This document shows positions 30,401 to 42,400 of a stretch of DNA of 64,000 nt, piece after piece (within the stretch, counting starts at the first letter, position 1; every line of letters starts with the position of its first letter). The stretch covers positions 45,892 through 109,891 of the forward strand of contig SJOL01007534.1 in the NCBI GenBank assembly GCA_004794785.1, given 5' to 3'. A program made the translations under genes and the position numbers. This DNA is from Opisthorchis felineus (lineage: Eukaryota; Platyhelminthes; Trematoda; Opisthorchiida; Opisthorchiidae). The notes below the pieces were generated by a model. That model searched no databases, had not been told where the DNA came from, and worked only from the letters and a program-made list of their open reading frames with translations.

Positions 30401-33400
30401 GGACACATTTGAATTTTTTCAAGTCGATCAGTAAAACAACTGACCAGCTAAATTCTGGAACAATATCGAGCTGTTGGGGCAATTTGGTGAACCTATGATG
30501 AAGCTTACACTTCCAGGACAGTTTACGTACCGTGAAACTCTGGTGGACAGTTACATCGAAAATCGGATCCCAGCTGCTCACACGTGCCACCGTTGAGACA
30601 GTGGTTATGTGAACAGCTATTGATACGTTCGGCACATGTTGGACCCCGGAAATCTTTTGGACAAACGCATCTAGAATTCGGGCATAAAACAAAAACTAGA
30701 ATGCATAAAATGTGTTCAGGTATGCACCAATGTATATGTCATAAGAACATACGAATAAAGCCATTTTCAGTTCAGAGTAGTGTAATGACCTATGGCATTT
30801 TTAAATACGCGATGCATGGGAATAGACCCGAAATTTCCGCAGTCCGGTCTAGGACTTCCTTTGGTATGTGCTACCCCCTCGAGAATATATTATTCAAACC
30901 AGAACGACTAGAAATAATGGTTTTACGATTTACCTTAGAAGTAAGTTGTACAGGCCAGTGAATAAAGATAAAGTCTATGTTAATTAACTTCCATTAGCTA
31001 CATTTGTCATTTGTCATTTTCAACCGTTTACGTTCGAGCGTTCCCTTGAAAAAAATAAGCAAAAATTCATTGTCATGAGATATTGTACCTGTTGCACGAT
31101 GCAACTTTTTCGAAGGGTAATTGTTCGTTTCTCTGAAACCTTAAATGCTGTGGTGCTCTAATGTGACGAAACAAGTTCCACAACTTCAAGACTGGACGGT
31201 TGACGTTTTCAAGTGGGAAATATCCTTGAATGAGATAGCCTCTGCGGTCTTACTCAACACAGAAACGAAGGTGGAACGAGTGATAGTTATTTTCATGAAA
31301 TTAACACTATCAGTGATCGTGGTACTCTAGTCCATTTGCGCACAACCATGCTGATGTATTCTAATTTACTTGGTGACTCTATTCAACACCGAGCAGTGTA
31401 TTCACTGCTAACACCCTGATCGGCTTCCGGTGAATTTTGACACCAGCGCACTATAAGTCTCAGGAAGATATAAGTTTTACTATACTCCATATCCACAGCG
31501 GAACACATTGCAAAGTAGCGTCAAGTGAAGTTCAGAATACGTTTCATAACAAAGGTATGTAGGGTGTCCGTTATCCTCACACTCTGAACTTTTAGTCACT
31601 CCATCAGTACACCTTACATACATACTTTCCACTTGAGGCTAGCATAATGTCAAAGTTGATAATCGATGGAAAACCCTAATCCCCTTTATTAAAACAGATA
31701 CTTCGTGAATAAGTACCTCAAAGCTCAATGCTTGCAATTCGGGACCTGTCGTAGTTGGGACCCGTAAGCACCACAGGATCAACGAAGCTTTATATGAGAC
31801 TACATGGTTTGACGACCATGGGTGACCGGGCTTTTAACATATCCACACCGTACACTGGGGCGACTCGTTGCTCATACAGTCCTAGAATAATATCGCTTTC
31901 GATGTATCACCAGAATGTAAATGAACCTGACATCTGCTCTTATGGTATGGTAACTAGCGGAGAGCAGCAACACAACTCCTCGTCCGGCAATATTGGAGCG
32001 CATCACACCGCTCCCCATGTTAGGCGTGTGATCGATGCGCTCGTTAGTGCCAGTCAGATCCTGCTCAGGTAGTCATGCCTACCTGCGCAATGCTGAGACC
32101 GAAGAAGCCAAATCCAAGATCGCTGTAGCCTCAAAACTTATGTGAATAACTTCAAGAGAAGTGTATCCAAGGTCTTCCAGAGAAGAAACTAAGATTGTAA
32201 TCCTTCACGGAAGATCACTGATGACGCCGAAACCAAGTTTAACGAAATCGTCTCTGGGCCTATGAACAGGTTTATTTTCAACACGTATTCAGTATGCTAT
32301 ATTCAGTACTCTGCTTTACTCTGTCTTGGCATCAATCTTCAAATTTCTAGCATTCTATTTTGTGGCGCTTAAAATTATTTCAAAGCTTTGTCAACCCAGC
32401 TGCCTAAGCTTCTTCACCACTGAACTTCTGATTGTGACCGGATTTGACGCGAATACCACTAGCGAGGAAATCGAACATTCTGGTGTGGCGTCGGTGTGCG
32501 AACATCATTGATGAAATAATGAGTCGAACGCTGGATGGTCTTCAAAACCGCGGTGTTCAAATTGTTGCTGGTGAGAGTCTTGTCGATCTGGAGTACGCAG
32601 ATGACACTGCCATCATCTTTAAAGACCAAAACGAAGCACAAGCCCTGATGTTGCTGTCTTTGATGATGATGATGATGATGGTGTGGCGTCGGTGATTACC
32701 AGGTCCTATACAGCAGATAAAATGGCTCTTTCAAAGTTAAGATTAACGGTATAAGCGCGATTCAAACCCTGAGTCACACAGTTTAATCGTCCAGCTGTCG
32801 TTGTGGGTATCACTTTGTAAAAGGAATCGTTTTAGATGCTTCAGAACTAAGGTAGGCTCTTGCACCAGCGCTATTTACAGTGCATGACAGCATGGAGCTT
32901 TTTGTCATCAAAAGAACAGCCACCCAGTTTGTCCCTCTAGGATTACCTGTTGTCGTCAAAGTTTGGGGGACAGTTACGAAGAAGTGACGGTACATGGCAA
33001 TTATCGCTTTCCAGATCGTAGCTCCCATGATGACCGTAAGACCTCCCTCACTACTCGGCAAAAGCAAAACATATCTGACTCAATTCCCAAGGATTTTGTC
33101 TCCACAAACGTTTACGTACTCCTAGGTGTATTGTGGAAAAACTCTTTGAGCTGCATAGCACATTCCCAGTGCCTAGGTGCTGTTCACATCGAAGAAGGCA
33201 ACAAAACAGTTTCACAGTGACAGATAAAGCAATGCAAACTGATAGATGTATGCAATAAATCTCTATCAAACTTACCTAAACGCAATAGAGTAAGGTGTTG
33301 TTTCACACGTCCCACCATTCTGACATGGATTGATCGCACAGACGTGTTCCTGCAGGTTGCACTGTGTTCCGTGGTAGGGCGATTTACACTGACACCGATA

Positions 33401-36400
33401 GTTGAGTTGACCCATCGGAATACACTGTCCATTGTGAGCACAAGGGTTGATCATACACGGACTACACTTGGCTGCAATCTGCAATGACTCTTTCTCTTCT
33501 GCGCTGAAGGGGCCGTCTCTTCTCAGTTCTAATGTGTCGCTCCAGGCATCTTCAGGTAGCTCAAGGTCATCAATACCGTGATCATCCACAAGCAATGCAC
33601 TTGTTAGGTCTTCACCAAATTGTGTCGTGTTTACGGAACTTAGATTAGTTTTCCGTCGGTAGCGTCGTTTCCAAGGGCAAACGAAATCTCCAGGTTTCGA
33701 GTGGTACAATGATTTGTACTGCATATTTGCTGGACTGTGGCAAAGAGCAACACCGTTGTCCAAAAACTGTTGGCGGAAGAAGCTGTTGAGCCACTTTCCA
33801 TTGCAGTCACAGTGAAATGGATTTTGTCCCAGGGCTCTGTTGACAATGGATTGTAGAGAGCATAGCTTGTGAATTAGCGTTACCACCATTGTGTCCACCT
33901 GGCACTGTCTAGATAACACAATATCTGCCTATTTAGCAAAACTACACAGTAGTTGACTCAATTTCAAAGTCCTTGAGCTTAACAGTATTTCAAGCGGGTG
34001 TTTATTTCTAACTTACAGACACTGCTTATCATGGTTAAAAGTAGTACTATTAACTTTTCTCCTGAAGCATGATGCGCAACGCTTATTTGTGGCATTTTTG
34101 TAAAGACAATTTTGTACTCATTTCCTTTAGTTCAGCATGAATAAGAATTGGAAAAAGTACCTATAAATGAAGGATTTTAAACGCACAAAATAAGGTTGTA
34201 CATGACCGATCGGAAAGCTGAATAGGCGTGCTGCAAAAGTTCCGAGACTAAAATTTCAACGACTTATAGAAGAATTCAAGACTGGCATCCGAACCACTGG
34301 CCATAGATCATGGGCGTCTAGGTTTGAATACCAGTCAAACCTTTTCCTGTATAGACTAGCGACCCCGCGATTGAAGAATGGGGGGCGATCTGTAGTCTGT
34401 CTAAGCGCGAGCTAATCGCACTTGGCTTGGAGACTACCTGGAGTTACATAGCATGCGCGCTGTTGATTCCCAGTCAGGATGCGCAGCTTCACAGTGCTTC
34501 TCGGCTTTTCAGCATTGGCAGGACGAAATCTCCAATAAAAGACTAGTGATTGGTTGCTGATAAGGTGGCTGTTCGCTTGGCAATTGGCTTGCAAATGTTT
34601 CGTCACCATACGAGGAGACATCATCAGTGCGCAGTTGGGTGGGTACCTCCTGTTTGCCGGCGTGCGTTTATATAGCATTTAAAGGCTATCTCCTAACGTG
34701 ATTGGCTAGTTGGGTGACAGCATTTTTTGTCAATTTGTTGGTCCGTTCGTGATCTTTGTTGAGTTGTGGTTTGCGTTCCTTCAAGTCGATTGGTCATCCC
34801 GAAGCCTTCTATTTGTTGTAGTTTCCTCCTCCGTTTTGATTGGCCTCATTCTCGATTTGCATTGCTTTGTGGTCTGATTCTTCTTTTTCTAGAGTGATTG
34901 GCTGGCTGCATTGTATCGACTAGCGTCCTTGCGTCCGTCGGTTAATTTGGTACTTTGGTTTATTGCCTGGGCGCTTCCTCCAATCCAAGTGATGTGTCCG
35001 TTTGGATCGGATCCCCTGCTTCTTTTACGAGTTCCTCATCTGGTTGCTTGTTCAGTTCAGAGCTACGTGGTTCTTGCGTTCTCTTGCTCTTAGCGGTTGA
35101 TAAATAGGGTCAATTTCAATATGTTTGTTGACAGCTTTTTCGGTGAAGTACCACGCTTCCATAAATTCGCGTTCTTTCTTCGTTCTGGCTTGAGCCTATT
35201 TGCGAAAGCCGCTCCAGTCGAACTCGTGTCCTTCTTGATCTTTGTGCATGGAGATGAGAGGGAATTGGTCATGTCTTTTTGTAGGGAGCTTATGTTCATG
35301 TATTCTCGTGGAGAGCTTCCTTCCTGTTTGACCTATATATAGTTTGTCGCAGTCCTTGCATGGGATCCTGTATATGACGTTGTTCTTCATCATTGGGTCT
35401 AATTTTCCTTTTGGGTTCGGTAGTGGCCTCCGCAAAGTGTTCGCAAGTTTGTAAGTCACCGTCGTGTTGTGCTGTCGTAAGAGCCTCGCGGTCATTTCGG
35501 CGGTGTTTCTGATGTACGGGAGTGTGACTCGTTCGCTTCCATTTTGCCGTTGTGTTAGTCGTGTTTGGCTTTCTGAGTGATCTCCAGATGAAGTTCCTTG
35601 GGTATCCACTTATCTGGAACAATCTGTACAGGCGTTTTTCTTTATTCTTGGATTCTGCTGTGCTGCAATGTGTTACGATCCGTTTGAAAAGCGTCCGAAT
35701 GCAGCTTTGTTTGTGACAATTTGGGTGGTTGCTGTGGTAGCTCAGAATTTGGCCCGTGTGTGTCGTCTTTCTGTAGACTTCAGTTCATAGCTGTCCGTTT
35801 GGTAATCTAGTGATGAGGACGTCCAGAAATGCCAGTTTTCCGTTGTTCTCTTCTTCGAATGTGAATTTGATGTCGTCAAAAACGTTGTTTAGCAGTCGGC
35901 TTACGCGTTACAGTTCGTTCTTTTTGATTATCATAAAAGTGCCTTCCACGTAACGGGTCCATACTTTGGGATTTATATCGGGCAATACAATTTGTACCAG
36001 CTCTTGCATCGTAATTTCTGCAATAAATCCTGAAATTGGCGACCCCATGGGTGTCCCTCGTAGTTGTTCATAATATTTTCCGTTGAACTCGAAATGTGTG
36101 ATCCAGCATAAGTCGAGTAATTGGCAGAGGTCCTCTTTCTCCATCGATCCAGTTGGCATGCCGCCATTATCCAACAATTCGGCCACAGTTGTCTTGGCAG
36201 AATGGACTACAGACGTGAATAATGAGCTCACATCAAATGAGACCATTATTTCATCCTGATCGACGTTTATGTTATTCAGTCTCCCCAAAAATTGTCCCGT
36301 ATTGTTGATTGAGTATAGAGATCCACCGATGAGATGTTTCAACTCCTTCCATAGTTTCAGAAGGGCTTGGTAAACAATCGGTAGTTTTCAATTGGGCAAC

Positions 36401-39400
36401 GGTTCGCTTTTGACACAAAAGCTTCATCAGGCCAAGTGAGCAGGTCACCCAATTGGCCAGGTTATAAGGCAGACGGAGAACCAATCAGTTAGTCCTCTTC
36501 AGATTATCTCACTAGCTTAGTGTTGAGTGTCAATTAATGGCTTTTGTCGGTTGGTGTGGTTGCCAAAATCTTGAAGTGATAGGTTGGAGGAGCTTCAAAT
36601 TAGTGCTGATCGGCTCTTGTTCCTTAATCGTCCACTTCAGGGTGCTTCCATTGACGATTCACCGCGGTTGCCACTGCTAGATTTTCCTTGGTCTTCGTGG
36701 GCTTGTGAGGTTTGCGAGAATTTAGTTGGGGGGAGGGGGGAGTTGGGTAAGGTTAAGTGGAATCCAGATGATGACTACTCCCCCTTCTGATAATCGCACA
36801 CCAACACGTGTTAGCTCGATTGATCCAAGACCGTTCTCCACACGCTTGCCAGTTCCACGCCTTCTATTCTGTTAACACTGGGATGCTTGGCGATTTCTAC
36901 CGCCTCGGCGATCAGTCTCTGTGATGTGGACCGTAGTCCTCGCCTCAGAACCTCAACATTTTCTAAATCTATTTTATGCCCAGTGTCCAGTGCGTGTTCC
37001 GCAATTGCCGAGTCTTTCAGTAACGCTTGATATTCATCCGCGTTTCTCGGCGGCCTGTTTATTTTTCTACTGTGCTCTCCGATTCTGATGTGAAGTTCTC
37101 TGGCCGTCTGTCCTATATAGACCTTGGTGCAGTCGTTACACTTAATTTTGTAGACACAATCCCTGGTTCTGTTTGCCGGGAGACGATCCTTCAATTGCAC
37201 CAGTGCAGAGCGCAGAGTGTTTCCCCTCTGGAAAGCTACTCTTATGTTAGCCGTGTTTAGAACTCTTCGAATGACCTCCGACGTCCCCTGTTTATACGGA
37301 ATAACAGCGGTCCCGATCCATTCCCTGTTGGGTTTTGCTACCGGTGCCAGCACCCTTCGTAATTGCCGCCTAATCAAGCTAGCTGGATATCCACTGCCTC
37401 GAAGTTTGTTCTTTACTTCAATTTGGGCCGCTGTCCGATCAGCTTCTTCTGTGCACAGGGCCCTTACACGCCTAAACATTGATGAGGCAATACTGGCGTA
37501 TACCGACTTCGGATGGGCAGACGAGTAGTTCAAAACTGCCCCAGTGTCGGTTGGCTTCTCGTACACTGTAGTCTTTAGTTTCCCCCCGACCTTATGTGTC
37601 ATGCAGTCTAAAAAGGCCAGTGTACCTGAGGTTGATTCTATCTCCATACTAAATTTAATGTGTGGACTCAGTTCATTCAGATAGTTGTAAAACTCACTAA
37701 CCTTGTCCCGTTTCATCACGACGAAAGTGTCATCTACATATCGCCAGAATATCTTAGGTGGGTATGGGAATCCGGCTAAAGCTCTCTGTTCAAATTCTTC
37801 CATAAATATATTTGCCAACACCGGGGATATCGGAGATCCCATTGCTAGACCTTGTTCTTGAGTGTAAACCACTGAGTCAAAAACGAAGTGGGTGAGATCC
37901 AGACATGCTTTTATACCTTCCACTATTTCATCTACCGTGAGCTGTGTCCGTTCTGAAAGGGTGGTGTCCGCTAGTAGCAGTCGCTTGGCTATTTCTAAAG
38001 AGTCCTCTTTTGGCACATTTGTAAATAACGAATTGACATCGAAACTCACAAGGATGTCATCTGGTTCAACGGCAACACCCGCAACTTTGTTGGCAAAGTC
38101 ATATGAATTCTTAATGTAAGTACTAGACTTCCCGGTTAGGGGTTTTAGAATGCTTGCCAAGAATCTGGCTAGCTCATGCGGTGGGGAACCTATTCCGTCT
38201 ACTATCGGTCTTATTGGAACATCTGGTTTATGGATTTTTGGTAGGCCATAAAGCCGTGGTTGGATTGCACTTTTGGGGTACAATCGATACCAATTACCTT
38301 GCCCTAAGTGGTTTATCACGGACCGCAAATACCTGCCAACTTCAGTTTTGTTCCTATTCATTATAGATGTAATATTCGCATTATCGATCTGCCGGTAAGG
38401 ACCCTCGGCCAGGTGTTGCTTGACCTTCTGTAGATAATCACTCTTGTTCATGACAATAGTGGCCTTACCCTTATCCGCCTTTGTAATCACTATGTTGTCC
38501 ACCTGTTTTAGGGTTTTTAACGCTCTTCGCTCTGTTGGTGTAATATTTGGAGCTCCCGGCTGCTGGGACTTCAGGACTGTGACTAGCTGTACCCGTAGCT
38601 TTTCCGCTTCCATTGGCGGAAGTTTTTGAAACACCGATTCAACGCTAGGAATTATTTCTTCCGCCCTTATCACCCTTTTGCTTACTGCAAAATTCAAGCC
38701 CTTCTCTAACAGAGAACGTTCTTCCATAGTTCTTTCGAAAGATTGTAGGTCGCCGTCCCCGGGAGTGATACTATTGGTCGGAGAGGTATTGTTTCTTTGT
38801 GTACCTTTGGGAGTCCGTAGAAGCGGGGAGTGGCCAAATCCCGAGCTCTCATTCTCCAATATTCCTCTTTTGTAATCTTATGGAGATCTTGGAGCTTCTT
38901 TAAGTTCTTATTGATTTTGTTTGCTAGTTGCTTGCTTTGGTACCGTTCCACTCGGCGATACGTGGTTGTGTCGTTGAGTAGCGCTTTCACATTGCCGAAG
39001 CAGTCCGGTTTGTCCATGATCACTGTTAGGCGTCCCTTGTCTGCTGGTAGAATCACTATGTTTTCATCCTTTTTCAACTTGTTCATTGCTCCTTTTTCTT
39101 TGTTGGAAAACACGCTGTAAGGCTTGCTGCGTGTGATGGCCGGAATGACGGTTTGCCGAAGTTGTTGTTGAGCGTTTTCGTCGAGTCCGCTAGATTTCAT
39201 AGTTGCTTCCAAGCTAGCTAAATATTCTAGGTTTATCGCGTCTTTGAAGTTGAAGTTGAGCCCTATGATGAGAACGTTTTCTTCAGCTTCTGTAAGTTGC
39301 CCTTTGGACAGATTTCTTATCCAGGCTTTGTTGTGATTGCTTTTGTACTCATGGGTTCTAATCAGCCTAGAGAATTTGCTTCACAGATAGGATTTCTCGC

Positions 39401-42400
39401 CTCTAGCAGTGTATGTAACTGTTTGTTCCTTTGCCGTGCTGAGTTGCTCTATGAGGTCTGGTCCTATTGTCCTCAAGTAGGCCTCTCTATGCTCGTTGGC
39501 TATTCCTTCGTATTTTCTAATGCGGTTGTAGGCGTCTGTAACCATGACTCTGACCATCCGTCGACCATTCGGCCTAGCTATTATCCAAGCTTGTGGATGG
39601 TTTATTGGCGGCCGATAGGTTACGCTACGTGGGGAGATGCATTTCCGCAGGCATCCATGAAGGAATTAGAGTTGTTGTCGTGTGGAGGCTTGTCGGCAGG
39701 CGAAAGTCTCCCATCGACGTGCTGTTTTGGGCGTAGAACGCCCGAAGTTGTTGGTAATGTGTCGAAATATTGGTAGCTCGGGTGAGTTTGTTGGTAGTTG
39801 ATCAGGTGCGCACTGATGATGTCTCCTCGTATGGTACGAAACGTTTGCAAGTCAGTTGCCAAGCTCGGCGAACAGATGAACAGCCACCTGATCAACAACC
39901 AACAAACTCACCCGAGCTACCAATATTTCGACACTTTACCAAAAGACTAGTGATTCTTAAACTGAGGAACACTGCTAGCTGAAGGGCCATTTTGGAAGTC
40001 TACATAGACATTTTTATCTTCAAATACATTGATAATTTGCATTGCATTCACCAAATATGTCTCATCGGAGTTCTGCCTTTGTTCCTTAGACACTATCTGC
40101 AGCGGAGAAGGATGCCCTGGAAATCCTAACTTTGATTTCATCAATCTTTGTTTACAACTTGATTATCCATGTATCAGAAAAAAAGCATCCTCAATAAAAC
40201 AAAAAATTCATATCGCACATTACTCGACCGGACATCCTCTAATTCTTCCAGGACAAAATTAAACATGTTATGTAGATTTGAATGCGTTGGATAGCTCTAC
40301 TAATAATCCAATGAAAAAAACTGTTGATAAATTTATCGTTGGTGTTACGCCATTCTTACTCACATATTGTTCAACTGTCCGAGTTCCTTGAATGTTCCAT
40401 AAGGAACTGAAGAAATATTGTTCGCCTGAAGAATCCTAAAGGTGAGAAAATATTAGATAAACAAATCCGAAGGTTTCCACTCACAGCACCCGCAGGCCTC
40501 CGAGTCCTTTGAAGGCATTTTGATGGATACACTGCAGATTGTTGTGGCTGAGTACTCTGCAAAGTGTATTTGAAATACAGTGATGGTTAAATATACAATC
40601 AACAGGACTGTGAATTAAACAGATTTTTACTGAGAAGTCCCTGTGATGTGCACCTCTAAAGACGCATTCATCATACCAGATGCAGTTGAGCAGACAACAT
40701 GCCATGAGAACCAGTAAAAAATATAACATGACCTAAAATTTATTCACTTTTGCCGTTTTCACAGCACAGTGCTATAAAAACTCTTTGAATTTACGGTTCT
40801 CAATGCATCATCCCAGGAATCCTCCCTCAGTTTTAGGAATAAAATTTTGACTGAAACTAAAAAATCCAGAAATTTAGTTTTCATAACGCTTGGCGCATAC
40901 TGCCCGCATAAGGAGCACTGCCGTCGGAAACCGAAGCATCATCTTGATGTGTTTCCGCATGATGACGGATGGCTATTTCCCACATATGCACCCAGGTGGA
41001 CCAAAGAAAACTGTTTAAGATAGGCTTTCACAGTTAGTAATAACAATTATCGAGTGAGTGACCCGTTTATTGAGCAGTTTTCACATATGTAACTGAAACA
41101 GTTCAGGAACGTAGCAAACGTAGGAAACGACCATTAACTTCTCTCACCTGACTCAAATGAAAGAATCCTTTTTATGCTACCTAGACAGAATTGGACAAGA
41201 GCTACAAAAGACGAGTATTATTATTATCTGTTCGAGTATAAGAAAATATAAGCAGCTGTAAACCTGGGTAATTAGGATGGGTTATTGCGTCTTTTTTAAA
41301 CGGATTTCTTATATTTTCAGATTTGTGAGAGATACTACTGGGCGATACCTCACATATACCGACCAAGATTAGTTTAAGAATTGAGTGCAAGCAGCGCAGA
41401 ACATAACAGTATTTTCAATTTAGTTCATTAGTAAATAGCATTGTCATCGTGAGGTTTCTTCTAAGAGAGTGAGGCGGCCAATTCGGATACAAAGTGTGCG
41501 TTCCATGTGGTTTTGAGGACTTGTTACAATTAAAACATGTCCATTTTCCAAAAAAGACGTTTTTAAGTGAACCATCCTCAACTCGGAAAAATCCATTGTA
41601 ACGGAATGATTGCTCTCAAGTTTCTAGCTTTGGTTTCCCTGTGCACTCTTGTCCATGTTGTGTGGATGCGGAGAGAAAGACCACATACTGAGATGTGGAT
41701 GTTATTGAAAACTTGGGGGATAGATGAAAAACAAGAATTCGCGCAATCTGTTTGGAAAATCAGGGTATATATATATATATATNNNNNNNNNNNNNNNNNN
41801 NNNNNNNNNNNNNNNNNNNNTATATATATATAAACTTTCCGTAGGTTCAAACCCCACTCACAGTGTCTTTAAACTTTTCAGTGTTGAGAAAGCATTTTCC
41901 TGCAACTCTCGAATTTGATTGTAACTGAGCACTCTGAAATTAGGGATAAAATATGAGTAACAGGTGAGTAGAGTGAGGGTGGGCATTAAATTACAAAGAA
42001 ACGGACGAGCATAATGGAACTTGTATTTGGCCTCAAAAGCCACTTATAAAAAATGAGTAACACGGGCGAGTTTCACTTATTTCTTACTAGTTGGCGTAAG
42101 AAAAACTTTGAAGTCCACACGTTTATTTCCTTTCTTGAAGAACTGCTTCAAAAACTTTGAAGTAACACCGTTTAGAGACAGGTAGTATATCCCACTAGTT
42201 AATATGAAGCCACGCGGGGTAAAGTACAAAATAAGGTCATTAGAGGAACGTATCCATTGTTAGTCGCTTTAAACTTGATTTGGAGAAAAAGGAATGGGTT
42301 TAGATAATAAGTCTTATCTGGAGAAAGGACGTTGAACAATTTATCATATCCCCCGTCACCTGAATTCTACGCGGATAGTAGTAGTTTTTGTACCTGGTCT

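Larger units (their letters stand above)
27073..30530 (-). other. slit: slit intron E11/E12 (3458 bp)
   Basis: Contains a CAGT/CAAT-type simple repeat, the best-preserved hammerhead SINE copy (27841-28080) and a decayed class-1 copy (28790-28900). The rest (28910-30530) shows no recognised element. Confidence 0.6.
30671..33275 (-). other. slit: slit intron E10/E11 (2605 bp)
   Basis: Holds a plus-strand LINE fragment at 32480-32690. An imperfect inverted repeat with GCGCATCACAC and GTGTGATCGATGCGC lies at about 32007-32042. Otherwise nothing recognised. Confidence 0.6.
34552..39940 (-). mobile_element. Penelope-like element B (PLE B), host of PLE A
   Basis: A minus-strand Penelope-like retroelement bounded by a perfect 15-bp target duplication. 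From 5' (39940): an inverted terminal-repeat foldback with a hammerhead, then coding sequence (about 39660-38732), interruption by PLE A, the rest of the coding sequence (36356-35090), and a 3' terminal repeat with a hammerhead in sense orientation (about 34552-34680). Without PLE A and its duplicated 11 bp it would be about 3.0 kb, near the usual size of the class. Confidence 0.85.
33837..40363 (-). other. slit: slit intron E9/E10 (6527 bp) filled by nested retroelements
   Basis: About 5.4 kb is the PLE B plus PLE A nest (34552-39940) and about 250 bp a SINE relic. The remaining flanks (33837-34270 and 39956-40363) show nothing recognised. Confidence 0.75.

Noticed and set aside
32007..32042. 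Imperfect inverted repeat GCGCATCACAC / GTGTGATCGATGCGC
   Set aside because: Short, with mismatches, no duplication and no ribozyme core; may be chance.
38728..38859. N-terminal 44 codons of the long PLE A frame
   Set aside because: They are an out-of-frame reading of PLE B sequence upstream of the insertion point.
37027..38875. Plus-strand open frames opposite PLE A
   Set aside because: Antisense shadows of the intact Penelope ORF.
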